From NCBI GenBank assembly GCA_041399065.1, contig JAWKTN010000009.1:381021-445020 (forward strand): a DNA stretch of 64,000 nt, written 5' to 3'. Each line of letters opens with the position of its first letter. Position 1 is the stretch's first letter. The stretch comes from JAGQPD01 sp020426865. GTDB taxonomy: Bacteria > Planctomycetota > Planctomycetia > Pirellulales > Pirellulaceae. The position numbers and the translations under genes were made by a program. This document shows positions 1 through 9,302 of the stretch, piece after piece. The notes beneath the pieces are model-generated. The model ran no database searches. It had not been told where the DNA came from and saw nothing but the letters and a program-made list of their open reading frames with translations.

Positions 1-231
1 GAATCGACACGAGCCGAGTTTCTCGAGGGGCTGTTCGAAGTCGTATCGGCTCTAGGGACCGTGGGATTGTCGACCGGAATTACCAGTAAACTGGGTGTGG
101 TCGGTCGATTGATCTTGATTCTACTGATGTTCCTGGGACGGCTCGGCCCGATTTCGGTATTCGTAGCCCTCTCGCGAGGAGCGGCGACAAGCCCCATAAT
201 GTACCCAGACGAAGAACCGATGGTCGGTTGA
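1..231 (+). CDS. Potassium uptake channel subunit, C-terminal part (KtrB/TrkH family)
   Basis: The gene is cut by the window edge; 76 codons remain and end in TGA. The visible part carries TVGLSTGIT, which matches the last selectivity-filter pore loop of KtrB/TrkH channels. A hydrophobic helix and a short cytoplasmic tail follow. In this family the channel moves K+ (or Na+) across the inner membrane and is gated by a cytosolic RCK ring. The next gene, 28 bases downstream, encodes such an RCK protein, which supports the call. KtrB and TrkH cannot be told apart from this fragment. Confidence 0.85.
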   Translation, partial: ESTRAEFLEGLFEVVSALGTVGLSTGITSKLGVVGRLILILLMFLGRLGPISVFVALSRGAATSPIMYPDEEPMVG

Positions 232-259
232 TTGCTTGTGTTGGCCCGAATGACTTCCC

Positions 260-925
260 ATGGCTCCCGCGAAGAATTTTATCGTAATTGGTTTGGGCAC
301 GTTTGGGGCCGCGTTGGCGCGACGGTTGAGCCGGAATGGGTGCCGAGTCACTGGCATTGATCATTCGCGCGAGCGGGTCGAAGAGCTGAAGAATGATCTT
401 TACGAAGCGATCATCGCGGATGCCACGGAACGGGATATTCTCGAACAATTGCCGCTGAAGGAAACCAATGCGGTGATCATTAGCATGGGTGAGGATATCA
501 CGCGATCGCTGCTCGCAACGCTGCACGTCAAGGAGCTGGGAGCCAAGCAGATCATCGTCAAAGGGGTCACGGCCGAACACGGCAAACTACTGCGGAGTTT
601 GGGGGTCGACCGAGTGATATTTCCGGAGATCGAAATCGCGGAAGATTTGGCCGATCGCGTGACCTGGACCAACGTGATCGATTTGTTGCCCATCGATCCC
701 GAATACAGCTTTATGGAAGTTGCTTCGCTCGACTCTTTCGCCGGCAAGACGCTGCAGGAGTTGAACATTCGCCAACGGTATGGCGTGTGGGTGGTCGGTG
801 TGAAGGATTCTCTGACGGGCAAGCTGTCGATGTTGCCGACCGGCGATTTCAAGCTTGGAGCCGATCAAATATTGCTGGTCATCGGCAAGCAGGAAAATCT
901 GAAAGACCTGCGGGAACCGGGTTAG
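260..925 (+). CDS. RCK-domain potassium uptake regulator (KtrA/TrkA family)
   Basis: A 221-residue protein with an N-terminal Rossmann fold: the nucleotide loop GLGTFG is at residues 11-16 and an acidic residue (D34) ends the second strand, as in TrkA_N domains. A TrkA_C-type domain fills about residues 135-217. A single N plus C domain of about 220 residues fits KtrA, whereas TrkA is usually twice as long. It should bind nucleotide and form the cytosolic gating ring for the channel encoded just upstream. The stop shares bases with the stop of the opposing amidase gene (TTAG at 922-925). Confidence 0.9.
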   Translation: MAPAKNFIVIGLGTFGAALARRLSRNGCRVTGIDHSRERVEELKNDLYEAIIADATERDILEQLPLKETNAVIISMGEDITRSLLATLHVKELGAKQIIVKGVTAEHGKLLRSLGVDRVIFPEIEIAEDLADRVTWTNVIDLLPIDPEYSFMEVASLDSFAGKTLQELNIRQRYGVWVVGVKDSLTGKLSMLPTGDFKLGADQILLVIGKQENLKDLREPG

Positions 926-2046
926 CTGCCATCCATCAGTTTCGCGGCGCCATCGATCACGCGATCCCATTGAAGTGCCGGCCCCGGATCGGTCTTATTC
1001 GTTTGAATGTGATAATGCCCGAGTACGCCCCGGAATTCACGCAGCGATTGCTCGTCGAGCTTGCGGGGGATCAGCTTGCCGTCGGTGTCATGCGGATAGT
1101 CCAGTTGGAGCTTGGGAAACACTTTGCAAAGGGTCGCGGTCAGCTTGATCAGCGACTCGTATTGTTCGTTGGTAAAATCATACTGACACAAATCCTGGCC
1201 TTGCACGTTACCACATATTAATTCGTCGCGCGCCGGGTGCCCGATGAAATCTTTGGTGCGGACCGAATCGCGAGCCAAACCTGGCGGGATCAGCAAACGG
1301 ACCTTGCCCTGATCGTCTCGGGTGTACCAGCGGTCGAGGGTCTGTTTGCTGTCATCCGGATAGGCGCCGATGTTGGCGATTTCAATGCCGATCGAACGAG
1401 TGTTGGAGGTAGTCGCGTGCCAGGCGCGTTCCTTCAGGTCCAAGGTCTGATAAATCGTCCCGTCGATGTCCAGCATGAAGTGGACGCTCAGGCAACGACC
1501 GTCGTGCAATACTTGGAAGCATCGCTGACTGGTGCCACACACGTCGTAGTGCAACACGAACTGGTCAACGATTTCCTGCAACATGGAAAGTTCCCAGCCA
1601 CCGCCACGCACGGTCTCAATTTGTTCAGGCGACAGGCCATCTTTGCGAAGGCCATAGCGGTTGGGCGTCTTGAGAAACGACACTTCGGCTTGCGAATCCT
1701 CCCAGGACGACTTGTCGAACGATGCGAATCGGCGCTCCACACGATAGGCGTCGTATCCGCCCGGATCGGTCCAGAGAACAACGGGAGCCGTGGTGTGGAT
1801 AAGTCGGCCACAGACCATGATTTCGTCTCCCACGCGCGGCACCATCTCTCCCACGCGCGGTTTGTCGCTCTGTGCAACCGCAATGTGCGGCGCGCGCATC
1901 ACCGACGAGACGACTAGGATCATCAGCACAACTTGTTGACACACGAGGCGACGGTGTCGCGATCCTCGAGACGCGGCGAGTCCATACCTATTCTTGTGGC
2001 TTTGGCAAGTTCGAACCATGGAGGGAAACGCAGGGGCCAGCAACAT
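922..2046 (-). CDS. Secreted N-acetylmuramoyl-L-alanine amidase / PGRP-type protein
   Basis: A 374-residue protein. The ATG at 2046 is chosen because GGAGGT lies five bases upstream. A long basic N-terminus is followed by a hydrophobic stretch ending near AVAQ, which reads as a signal peptide. The region from about residue 155 to 355 fits Amidase_2/PGRP: FVLHYD, a central GIEIAN segment, and a late GHYHIQTNKTDPGPAL segment holding the expected zinc His and downstream Lys/Asp. The family cleaves the amide between N-acetylmuramic acid and L-Ala in peptidoglycan, so it probably acts in the periplasm. An insertion around residues 240-300 makes it longer than a minimal amidase. Confidence 0.85.
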   Translation of the reverse strand: MLLAPAFPSMVRTCQSHKNRYGLAASRGSRHRRLVCQQVVLMILVVSSVMRAPHIAVAQSDKPRVGEMVPRVGDEIMVCGRLIHTTAPVVLWTDPGGYDAYRVERRFASFDKSSWEDSQAEVSFLKTPNRYGLRKDGLSPEQIETVRGGGWELSMLQEIVDQFVLHYDVCGTSQRCFQVLHDGRCLSVHFMLDIDGTIYQTLDLKERAWHATTSNTRSIGIEIANIGAYPDDSKQTLDRWYTRDDQGKVRLLIPPGLARDSVRTKDFIGHPARDELICGNVQGQDLCQYDFTNEQYESLIKLTATLCKVFPKLQLDYPHDTDGKLIPRKLDEQSLREFRGVLGHYHIQTNKTDPGPALQWDRVIDGAAKLMDGS

Positions 2047-2293
2047 ACAACACCTCCGGCAGGGCTGAGGATGGTCGGAGCTTCCCTATTTTAAGCAGGC
2101 TCGGCGGGATTTGCGAGTCGCCGGGCGACGGCAAGTCGGGAAGGCAAAAAATGGACTGATTCCCTGGTGCAAAGAGCTTGCCGTCCGCTTAGACTATTCA
2201 GCGAGGATGCGCGGCCGATTTGGTGGCAAATCGTAGGACCTGACCCATGGCGCAACCAGCGGTGTGCCACAGATACCGAAATCGAGGAAAAGC

Positions 2294-3409
2294 ATGACGG
2301 ATAAGAAAGTGAAAGTCGCAATCGTTGGCCTGGGATTTGGAGCTGAGTTCATTCCGATCTACCAGCATCATCCGAATGTCGAAATGTACGGGATATGTCG
2401 ACGCGATGAAAAGTCGCTCCATGAGGTCGGCGATCGTTTTGGAATTGGACAACGCTACCAAAACTACGAGGACGTGTTGGCGGATCCGGCCGTTGATTTC
2501 GTACACATCAACAGCCCGATTCCCGATCACGCGTGGATGTCGCTGGAGGCGCTCAAGGCCGGCAAGCATGTAATGTGCACCGTCCCCATGGCGACAACGA
2601 TCGGTGAATGCGAACAGATCTGCGACTTGGTTGCCAAGACCGGGCTCAAGTACATGATGGCCGAGACGGTCGTCTACAGTCGCGAGTTCTTGTTCATCAA
2701 GGAGATGTATACGAAGGGGGAATTGGGCGACATTCAATACATGGCAGCTTCGCATCCTCAGGACATGGATGGTTGGCCGAGTTATTGGGAACGGATGATC
2801 CCCATGCATTACGCGACGCACGTTGTCAGTCCGGTATTAGGATTGGTCGACGGCGTGGCAGAGTATGTCAGCTGCGTTGGATCGGGCCGAGTTCGCAAGG
2901 ATATCGAAGAGAAGTCGGGCAACCGATTTGCTGTGGAGTCCTGTCATATCAAGATTGCCAACAGCGACATTGCCGCCCATATCTGGCGTTTCTTGTACGA
3001 TACCGCTCGACAGTATCGCGAGAGTTTCGATGTGTACGGGACGAAGAAGAGCTTCGAGTGGACGTTGGTTGAAGGCGAGAAGCATGTCATCCATACGGCC
3101 AAGAAGCCCGAACCGGAGATTCCGTCGCTCGTTGATGTTCCGGACTACGCACATTTGTTGCCGGAACCGATTCGCAAGTTCACGCGGTCGATCGAGGATG
3201 CCGACCATCTGTCGTTTATCCAGGGGGGCGGGCATGGCGGTTCACATCCGCATTTGGTGAATGAGTTCGTCACGGCTTTGGTCGAGGACCGCGAACCGTG
3301 GCCCAATGCCGTAAAGAGCGCCAATTGGACGTGCGTCGGCATTTGTGCTCACGAATCGGCACTTAAGGGTGGCGAAATCGTGCAGTTGCCCAAGTTCACT
3401 CTGACTTAG
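2294..3409 (+). CDS. Gfo/Idh/MocA family oxidoreductase with altered EKP motif
   Basis: A 371-residue protein. The ATG at 2294 is preferred over 2264 because GAGGAAA lies just upstream. The N-terminus reads KVKVAIVGLGFGAEF, a Rossmann NAD(P) loop, followed by the family's usual GKHV segment. At the usual EKP triad the protein has TVP (in HVMCTVPMATT), so the conserved lysine is missing. The C-terminal half looks like the usual mixed alpha/beta substrate domain. The family acts on sugars or sugar acids; the substrate here is unknown. The next gene encodes a ThuA-containing protein, which is often found with sugar catabolism. Confidence 0.88.
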   Translation: MTDKKVKVAIVGLGFGAEFIPIYQHHPNVEMYGICRRDEKSLHEVGDRFGIGQRYQNYEDVLADPAVDFVHINSPIPDHAWMSLEALKAGKHVMCTVPMATTIGECEQICDLVAKTGLKYMMAETVVYSREFLFIKEMYTKGELGDIQYMAASHPQDMDGWPSYWERMIPMHYATHVVSPVLGLVDGVAEYVSCVGSGRVRKDIEEKSGNRFAVESCHIKIANSDIAAHIWRFLYDTARQYRESFDVYGTKKSFEWTLVEGEKHVIHTAKKPEPEIPSLVDVPDYAHLLPEPIRKFTRSIEDADHLSFIQGGGHGGSHPHLVNEFVTALVEDREPWPNAVKSANWTCVGICAHESALKGGEIVQLPKFTLT

Positions 3410-3418
3410 GCCCGTTGC

Positions 3419-3440
3419 CGCCGAAGTCGCTCGGCGTTTT
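3419..3440 (+). terminator. Candidate intrinsic terminator after the oxidoreductase gene
   Basis: The arms CGCCGA and TCGGCG form a six-pair stem around a six-base loop and are followed at once by TTTT. It lies 10 bases after the stop of the oxidoreductase gene and before the giant ThuA/PVC gene. The stem is short, so this is a moderate call. Confidence 0.45.
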
Positions 3441-3485
3441 CGTATATTCTTCGTACATGAACAGGCACGCGAGGGGATGCAACCA

Positions 3486-6400
3486 ATGATGATCAGGCGA
3501 TGGCGGTTCCAAGTCGGTCGGCGATGGCGTCGACAGAGTTCACGGTGGACGACGGTCGTCCGTGTTGTCCTGTTTGGCGTTCTCGCCCTTGCGTCGATCG
3601 TTCCAACAAAGGCGCGCGACTTGAAAGTGTTGTTTTTGGGTGACCAGGGGCACCATCGTCCTGACGAGCGATTCGCCCAGTTGCAACCGGTATTGCAGCC
3701 GCGCGGAATCCGGCTGACCTACACCGAAAACATGAACGATATCAATCTGGAGAATCTCCGGACCTACGACGTACTGCTGCTGTATGCGAACATTGACAAC
3801 ATTGAAGCGTCACAAGCGGATGCGATCCTGGCGTACGTCGACGAAGGTCACGGTTTCGCACCACTCCATTGTGCTACATACTGCTTTCGCAATTCGCCGG
3901 AGATGGTTGCGCTGATGGGAGCTCAGTTTCGCCGACACGGAACTGGCGTTTTTCGTGACGAGATTGCCCTATCCGATCACCCGATCATGCGCGGTTTTTC
4001 TGGATTCGAGAGTTGGGACGAGACTTATGTGCATCATCTGCATAACGAGAAGGATCGGACCGTTCTCAGCTATCGCGTGGATCAAGAGGGGCGCGAACCG
4101 TGGACTTGGGTCCGGACGCACGGCAAGGGACGCGTATTTTATACCGCTTGGGGACATGACCAGCGTACGTGGGGAAATGTCGGCTTTCAGAATCTCGTGG
4201 AACGAGGTATTCGCTGGGCCGCTGGTGATGACCCGGAACTGGCCGGGCCATACCAGGATGCACGTGCATTTCCCATTCCGGAAATGACACCTCTGCGGAA
4301 GGATGTGCAACCGTTTGAATATGTCAACGTGGGCGCCAAGATCCCTTTCTATCCCCCCTCCGGCCGTTGGGGTGATCAAGATCGCCCGATGCAGCTGATG
4401 CAAAAACCGTTGCCCGCCGAGGAATCGCTGAAGCATATTGTGACGCCTAAGGATTTTCACGTCGAGCTGTTCGTAGCGGATCCGCAGTTGGAAGGAAAAC
4501 CGATCTGCATGACCTGGGACGAACGCGGACGATTGTGGATCTCGGAAACGTACGATTACCCTAATGAACTACAGCCGCCCGGTGAGGGTCGAGACCGTAT
4601 CCGCATCTGCGAGGATACCGACGGCGACTGGAAGGCCGATAAGTTCACGGTGTTTGCGGAAAAGCTGAGTATTCCAGCGAGCATCACCTTTTATCGCGGT
4701 GGCGTGATCGTGCAGAATGGAATCGAGACGCTGTATCTGAAGGATACCGACGGCGACGACGTTGCCGACGAAAAGCGGGTTCTCTTTACTGGATGGGAAC
4801 AGGGCGATACGCACGGCGGTGTGAGCAATTTTCAATACGGTCTGGACAATTGGATCTGGGCCATGCAGGGCTACAATGATTCGCGCCCCGCCATTGACGA
4901 ACAACAACAGGCACAGTTCCGTCAGGGATTCTTCCGGTTTCAACCCGATGGTTCGCGCGTCGAGTTCATTCGGTCGACCAACAATAATACTTGGGGCCTG
5001 GGGATTAGCGAGGAGGGGATCATCTTTGGTTCGACGGCCAATCGCAATCCCAGCGTCTACATGCCGATCGCCAATCGCTATTACGAGCGTGTGCGTGGCT
5101 GGAACATTTCGCTGACGCTCGGCAGCATGGCCGATACGCATCTATTCAAACCGATCACGGACAAGATTCGACAGGTTGATCATCATGGTGGTTACACGGC
5201 AGGTGCCGGGCACGCACTTTATACCGCTCGGAATTATCCACGTGAATACTGGAACCGCGCGGCGTTTGTAAACGGCCCGACCGGACACTTGACCGGTGCG
5301 TTCGTGATCACCGGAGAGGGGAGCGATTTCAAGTCGACGAATCCGTTCAATCTGCTGGCCAGCGATGACGAATGGACCGCACCGATCATGGCTGAGGTAG
5401 GGCCCGACGGTAATGTGTGGATCGTCGATTGGTACAACTTCATCGTCCAGCATAATCCCACGCCCCGCGGTTTTGAAACGGGCAAGGGGAATGCTTATGA
5501 ATCGGATCTGCGCGATAAAAAACACGGACGGATCTATCGCGTCGTGCACGACAAAGCTCCCGCCAAACCGTTTTCGCTAAAGGGAGCCTCACCAGCGGAG
5601 TTGGTCGCGACGCTGCGAAACCCAAACATGTTTTGGCGCAAGCAGGCCCAAAGGTTGCTCGTGGAACGAGGCGACCAAGATGTAGTGCAAGACCTGCTCG
5701 GGCTGGTTCGCGATGCGTCCGTGGACGAGATCGGCCTGAACGTGGGCGCCATCCACGCCCTGTGGACGTTGCACGGCTTAGGAGCCTTTTCCCTTTCGGA
5801 CGACAACACAGCAGCCAATGCCGTCCTGCGGCAGGCGTTGAGACATCCGTCCGCCGGCGTGCGCCGCAACGCGGTGATGGTACTTCCGGCAACGACTGGG
5901 TCGGTCGACGAATTGTTGGCAGCAAATGTAATGCAGGACCAGGACGCACAAGTCCGCTTGGCCGCCATGTTGGCATTGTCGGATCTGCCACCACACGCGG
6001 AGGCTGGGCCAGCGATCGTCGCCGCGATGGCCAGGGCTGAAAATCGCGATGACCGGTGGATTCCCCAAGCGGCCACCAGTGCGGCAGCGATGCAGGCAAC
6101 ATCGGCGCTGCCCGCCCTGACAGAAATCAAGGACACGTCGCCGACGTTGAACACGTTGGTGGAAGTCGTTGCCAATCATGTTGCTCGAAGTGAAGACGCG
6201 GGCACAATGGGGATGTTGATCCAACAGTTGCGAAATGCCAATCCCGAGATCGCACAAGCGATGATCCGTGGACTGGCAAACGGTTGGCCGGTTGGTCAGG
6301 CCATCCAAATGGACGATTCGATGGTCAAGTCGCTGGACTTGCTGCTTGAATCTCTACCAGTTGCCGAACGAGGCAAGTTGGCCTGGCTGGCATCGAGTTG

Positions 6401-7904
6401 GGGCGGCGAGCGGTTTCGGAAATACGCGGACCAAGTAGCCAGAGACCTGACGGCGCAATTGAACCAAACCGACAAGAGTGAGGCGTCGCGCATCGAGGCA
6501 GCTCGACAGTTGATTGCGTTTCGTTCGCAAGACCCGGAGGCGGTCCGGCAAATTGTCGAGCGGCTATCGCCGCAGATCTCGACGAATCTAGCTGATGGCT
6601 TTCTCGATGCCTTGTCTGCCAGCGAAGTCTCGGATCTGGGATCCATCCTGTTACAACAGATTGATCAGTTGTCGCCGGCGATGCGTAGCGGAGCATTTCG
6701 CTTGCTGCTCGGTCGTCTTGAATGGACCAAGGCCCTGCTTGATGCCGCTGAAAAGCAAACGGTATCGCTGACCGACTTGTCGCTCGACCAGCGGCAATCG
6801 TTAACGACGCACTCCGACGTTGATGTCAGACGTCGGACGCGCGCTTTGCTGGCGAGCGGAGGTGTGCTGCCCGATCCCGACCGCCAAAAGGTCGTGGAAT
6901 CCTTGATGGCGATTACCGAGGAACATGGGGACGCTACATTAGGGAAAGAGATCTTCAAGAAGACGTGCTCCATCTGTCACATGCACAGTGGCGAGGGGTC
7001 GGCGATCGGCCCCGACCTGACGGGAATGGCCGTCCATCCGAAGCACGAATTGTTGATTCACATTCTTGACCCAAGTCGCAGTGTTGAAGGAAACTTCCGC
7101 ATCTACCGCGTCGAGACGAAGGGCGGACGGATTCTCAACGGCATGCTGGGTTCAGAATCTCGGACTTCGATTGAATTGATCGACGCAGAAGGCAAGAAGA
7201 CTCAATTATCTCGTGATGACATCGAACTGCTTTCGGCCTCGAAGAAATCGCTGATGCCCGAAGGATTCGAAAAGCAGTTGACCGCGGCCAATCTTAAGGA
7301 CCTACTTGAATTCCTCACGGTTCGCGGTAAATATGTACCGCTGGATTTGCGAAAAGTTGCGACCATTTGCAGCGATCGAGGGATGTTCACTAGCCGCGAC
7401 GCCCGATTTGAACGCATTACGATTCGCGGATGGGAACCACAGACAATTCAAAACGTGCCGTTTCAATTGATCGATCCGAAAGATGGTGAGGTTCCGAACT
7501 GTATCCTACTGTATAGTCCGGTGGGCGGTGTCACTCGCGAAATGCCTCGGTCAGTTTCCTTGCCGGTCAATGGCCCCGTGAAAGCGATTCATCTGCTTAG
7601 CGGTATCGCTGGTTGGGGGTTTCCGTCGCGCGATGCCGGGACAGTGTCGATGACGGTGCGAATACATTATGCCGGCGGCGAAGTGGAGGAGCAGGAGTTG
7701 ATAAATGGCGAGCATTTCGCGGACTACGTTGGCGCGACCGACGTACCGAAGTCACAACCGGCAATTGCCATGCGCGGGCGCCAGATAAGATTCTTGTCGG
7801 TCGCACCGCAGCGATCCGATCCGGTGGAATCGATCGAGTTTGTCAAGGGAGCCGACGAAACGGCACCCATCATCATGGCAGCGACGGTCGAGACGAACAT
7901 GTAG
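3486..7904 (+). CDS. Secreted giant ThuA - PVC dehydrogenase - HEAT - cytochrome c protein
   Basis: About 1472 residues. GAGGGG at 3471-3476 gives good spacing to the ATG at 3486; the ATG at 3477 abuts it. The order is: a signal peptide or N-terminal anchor (residues 1-45); a ThuA-like region (about 45-255); a PVC-type propeller/dehydrogenase domain (about 320-700, with DTDGD repeats, as in TIGR02604); Ala-rich HEAT-like repeats (about 700-1120); and a cytochrome c/PVC heme domain (TIGR02603-like) with CSICH at about 1161-1165 and GPDLTG after it. A roughly 180-residue C-terminal domain is not recognised. Such proteins are thought to oxidise sugars or other substrates in the periplasm; the substrate is not known. 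Confidence 0.85.
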   Translation: MMIRRWRFQVGRRWRRQSSRWTTVVRVVLFGVLALASIVPTKARDLKVLFLGDQGHHRPDERFAQLQPVLQPRGIRLTYTENMNDINLENLRTYDVLLLYANIDNIEASQADAILAYVDEGHGFAPLHCATYCFRNSPEMVALMGAQFRRHGTGVFRDEIALSDHPIMRGFSGFESWDETYVHHLHNEKDRTVLSYRVDQEGREPWTWVRTHGKGRVFYTAWGHDQRTWGNVGFQNLVERGIRWAAGDDPELAGPYQDARAFPIPEMTPLRKDVQPFEYVNVGAKIPFYPPSGRWGDQDRPMQLMQKPLPAEESLKHIVTPKDFHVELFVADPQLEGKPICMTWDERGRLWISETYDYPNELQPPGEGRDRIRICEDTDGDWKADKFTVFAEKLSIPASITFYRGGVIVQNGIETLYLKDTDGDDVADEKRVLFTGWEQGDTHGGVSNFQYGLDNWIWAMQGYNDSRPAIDEQQQAQFRQGFFRFQPDGSRVEFIRSTNNNTWGLGISEEGIIFGSTANRNPSVYMPIANRYYERVRGWNISLTLGSMADTHLFKPITDKIRQVDHHGGYTAGAGHALYTARNYPREYWNRAAFVNGPTGHLTGAFVITGEGSDFKSTNPFNLLASDDEWTAPIMAEVGPDGNVWIVDWYNFIVQHNPTPRGFETGKGNAYESDLRDKKHGRIYRVVHDKAPAKPFSLKGASPAELVATLRNPNMFWRKQAQRLLVERGDQDVVQDLLGLVRDASVDEIGLNVGAIHALWTLHGLGAFSLSDDNTAANAVLRQALRHPSAGVRRNAVMVLPATTGSVDELLAANVMQDQDAQVRLAAMLALSDLPPHAEAGPAIVAAMARAENRDDRWIPQAATSAAAMQATSALPALTEIKDTSPTLNTLVEVVANHVARSEDAGTMGMLIQQLRNANPEIAQAMIRGLANGWPVGQAIQMDDSMVKSLDLLLESLPVAERGKLAWLASSWGGERFRKYADQVARDLTAQLNQTDKSEASRIEAARQLIAFRSQDPEAVRQIVERLSPQISTNLADGFLDALSASEVSDLGSILLQQIDQLSPAMRSGAFRLLLGRLEWTKALLDAAEKQTVSLTDLSLDQRQSLTTHSDVDVRRRTRALLASGGVLPDPDRQKVVESLMAITEEHGDATLGKEIFKKTCSICHMHSGEGSAIGPDLTGMAVHPKHELLIHILDPSRSVEGNFRIYRVETKGGRILNGMLGSESRTSIELIDAEGKKTQLSRDDIELLSASKKSLMPEGFEKQLTAANLKDLLEFLTVRGKYVPLDLRKVATICSDRGMFTSRDARFERITIRGWEPQTIQNVPFQLIDPKDGEVPNCILLYSPVGGVTREMPRSVSLPVNGPVKAIHLLSGIAGWGFPSRDAGTVSMTVRIHYAGGEVEEQELINGEHFADYVGATDVPKSQPAIAMRGRQIRFLSVAPQRSDPVESIEFVKGADETAPIIMAATVETNM

Positions 7905-8094
7905 CTCGACCGCTCCAAGTCCAACGGAATCGGCTCGCCAAGGCGATGTGGCCGAGCTTCACGTACCGATTGTACCTCGGACAGCGGTCGTGTGTGGCAT
8001 GCGGTACGACGACTGTTTGACTTGGAGATCTCCAGCCGCGACAGAATTGCGTGAATACCTAGAACCGCATAGTATTGGTTGGCTGCTCAGCTTC
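7905..8094. other. Intergenic spacer between convergent genes
   Basis: About 190 bases between the stops of the ThuA/PVC gene and the convergent isomerase gene. No credible coding frame and no strong hairpin with a T-run were seen. Confidence 0.4.
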
Positions 8095-8883
8095 TCAGCC
8101 GTTCAGTTGCTTAAGATACATGATCGCGTCGCCTATCTCGCGAACGGGATCATTGCTTGCGTCGCGAACGATGGTGTAGTAGCCGCGGTATCCGGCGTCT
8201 TCCAGCGTTCCGAGTAGCTCCGGGAAATCGACCGACCCGCGGCCGAGGGTTACTTCCAAGCCACGGCCGCGAGCCAAATCGCGGACGCCGTCACGGGCCT
8301 GGACGTGGAGGACATGGGAAGCGAACAGTGGCAGGGCATCGCTGGCCGAATGTCCGTTGACAATCAGATTACCAGGATCGAAGGTCACGCCGATCGAACC
8401 GTCAGGAAGGGCGTCGATCAAGCGCTTGAGGTCGCTGCCACTTTCGCTGCCGGTTTCGGCCGCCAATGTTGCGCCACAAAGTTGACTGTGACGGCCAATG
8501 TCATGCAGCGCTTCCAGCATGGTCGCCCATTGCTGGTCGTCAGGATCGTCGGGAACGCGACCGACCTGGTTAACGACGACTGTAGCTCCCAAAGAGTAGG
8601 CGAAGTCCATCGCCTCTTTCGTAGCGGCGACGCGTTGATCGAGTCGATCGATATCGCCATAGCCGTGGCGGGTAGGGAAGCTGACCGCACATACTTTCAG
8701 CCTCAGGTCGTCGAGCATTTTCTTGAGCTGACGACGGCCAGTCACCGAAAGTTCGCGAGGTTTCAGCTCGCGACGGGCATCGATCACGACCGCCGTGGCG
8801 CCAAGCCGCGCAGCGGTTTGAAGAGCCGCTTTCAGCGGCAGACGCAGAGAAGCGAGTTGAATGGCCAGCTTGATTGCCGACAT
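8095..8883 (-). CDS. Sugar phosphate isomerase/epimerase-like TIM barrel protein
   Basis: A 262-residue protein of the xylose isomerase-like AP endonuclease_2 fold. Recognisable segments are ARRELKPRELS near the first strands, NQVGRVPDDPDD, a metal-site glutamate segment LAAETGSESG, GVTFDPGNL, HVLHVQARDG, and a C-terminal GRGSVDFPELL. These match the metal-binding strands of the family. Members isomerise or epimerise sugars or inositol derivatives, often beside Gfo/Idh/MocA genes. The oxidoreductase and ThuA protein upstream fit a shared carbohydrate pathway, though they lie on the other strand. Start ATG at 8883 with AGGA about eight bases before it. Confidence 0.85.
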   Translation of the reverse strand: MSAIKLAIQLASLRLPLKAALQTAARLGATAVVIDARRELKPRELSVTGRRQLKKMLDDLRLKVCAVSFPTRHGYGDIDRLDQRVAATKEAMDFAYSLGATVVVNQVGRVPDDPDDQQWATMLEALHDIGRHSQLCGATLAAETGSESGSDLKRLIDALPDGSIGVTFDPGNLIVNGHSASDALPLFASHVLHVQARDGVRDLARGRGLEVTLGRGSVDFPELLGTLEDAGYRGYYTIVRDASNDPVREIGDAIMYLKQLNG

Positions 8884-8940
8884 ACGATGTTCCTGCCGTG
8901 GTCGATCGTGGCTTAAAGGACGCGAGACGAGAGTTAAGTT

Positions 8941-9252
8941 CTACGACGACGGATCCGACTGCAGCGCGCGGCCGAGATTCTTGGTAATTGCCTTGCCAAC
9001 TTTATCTTTGAACATCAATGCGGCAAAGGGCAAATCGATATCGATTTGTACTTCGTTGTCGCTAACTGCCATGTGTCCGGTAATCGTAAAGGCGAGGCTC
9101 TTGAATTTGTAGTCCGCTTCGTTACCGGACCAGTTGATTTCGGCGTCGCGGCCTTCGAAATCTTTGATGGTTTTCTCGAGCGCGGGCTGGACCATTTCCA
9201 CGGCTATGGCGGGGTCGTGCGAATGGGGTACGGTAAAGGAAAGTTTTGGCAT
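8941..9252 (-). CDS. Polyhydroxyalkanoic acid system family protein (PHA_gran_rgn-like)
   Basis: A 103-residue cytosolic protein without signal peptide or membrane segment. It begins MPKLSFTVPHSHDPAIAVEM and continues with an INWSGNEADYKFKSLAFT segment, the pattern of the small PHA granule-associated family (PF09650). The role in planctomycetes is unclear; a lipid- or granule-binding fold is likely from its resemblance to START/AHSA-like small proteins. AGGA lies six bases before the ATG. It sits about 50 bases downstream of ftsH on the same strand and may be cotranscribed. Confidence 0.75.
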   Translation of the reverse strand: MPKLSFTVPHSHDPAIAVEMVQPALEKTIKDFEGRDAEINWSGNEADYKFKSLAFTITGHMAVSDNEVQIDIDLPFAALMFKDKVGKAITKNLGRALQSDPSS

Positions 9253-9302
9253 GCGACATCCTAGGTTGGTAAAGTTTCCCTGAGCGGGATGAAAGGCTCA
9301 AG

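Noticed and set aside
5440..6175. Overlapping antisense ORFs in the PVC/HEAT gene
   Set aside because: High-GC shadow frames; the plus-strand frame has continuous HEAT-like pattern.
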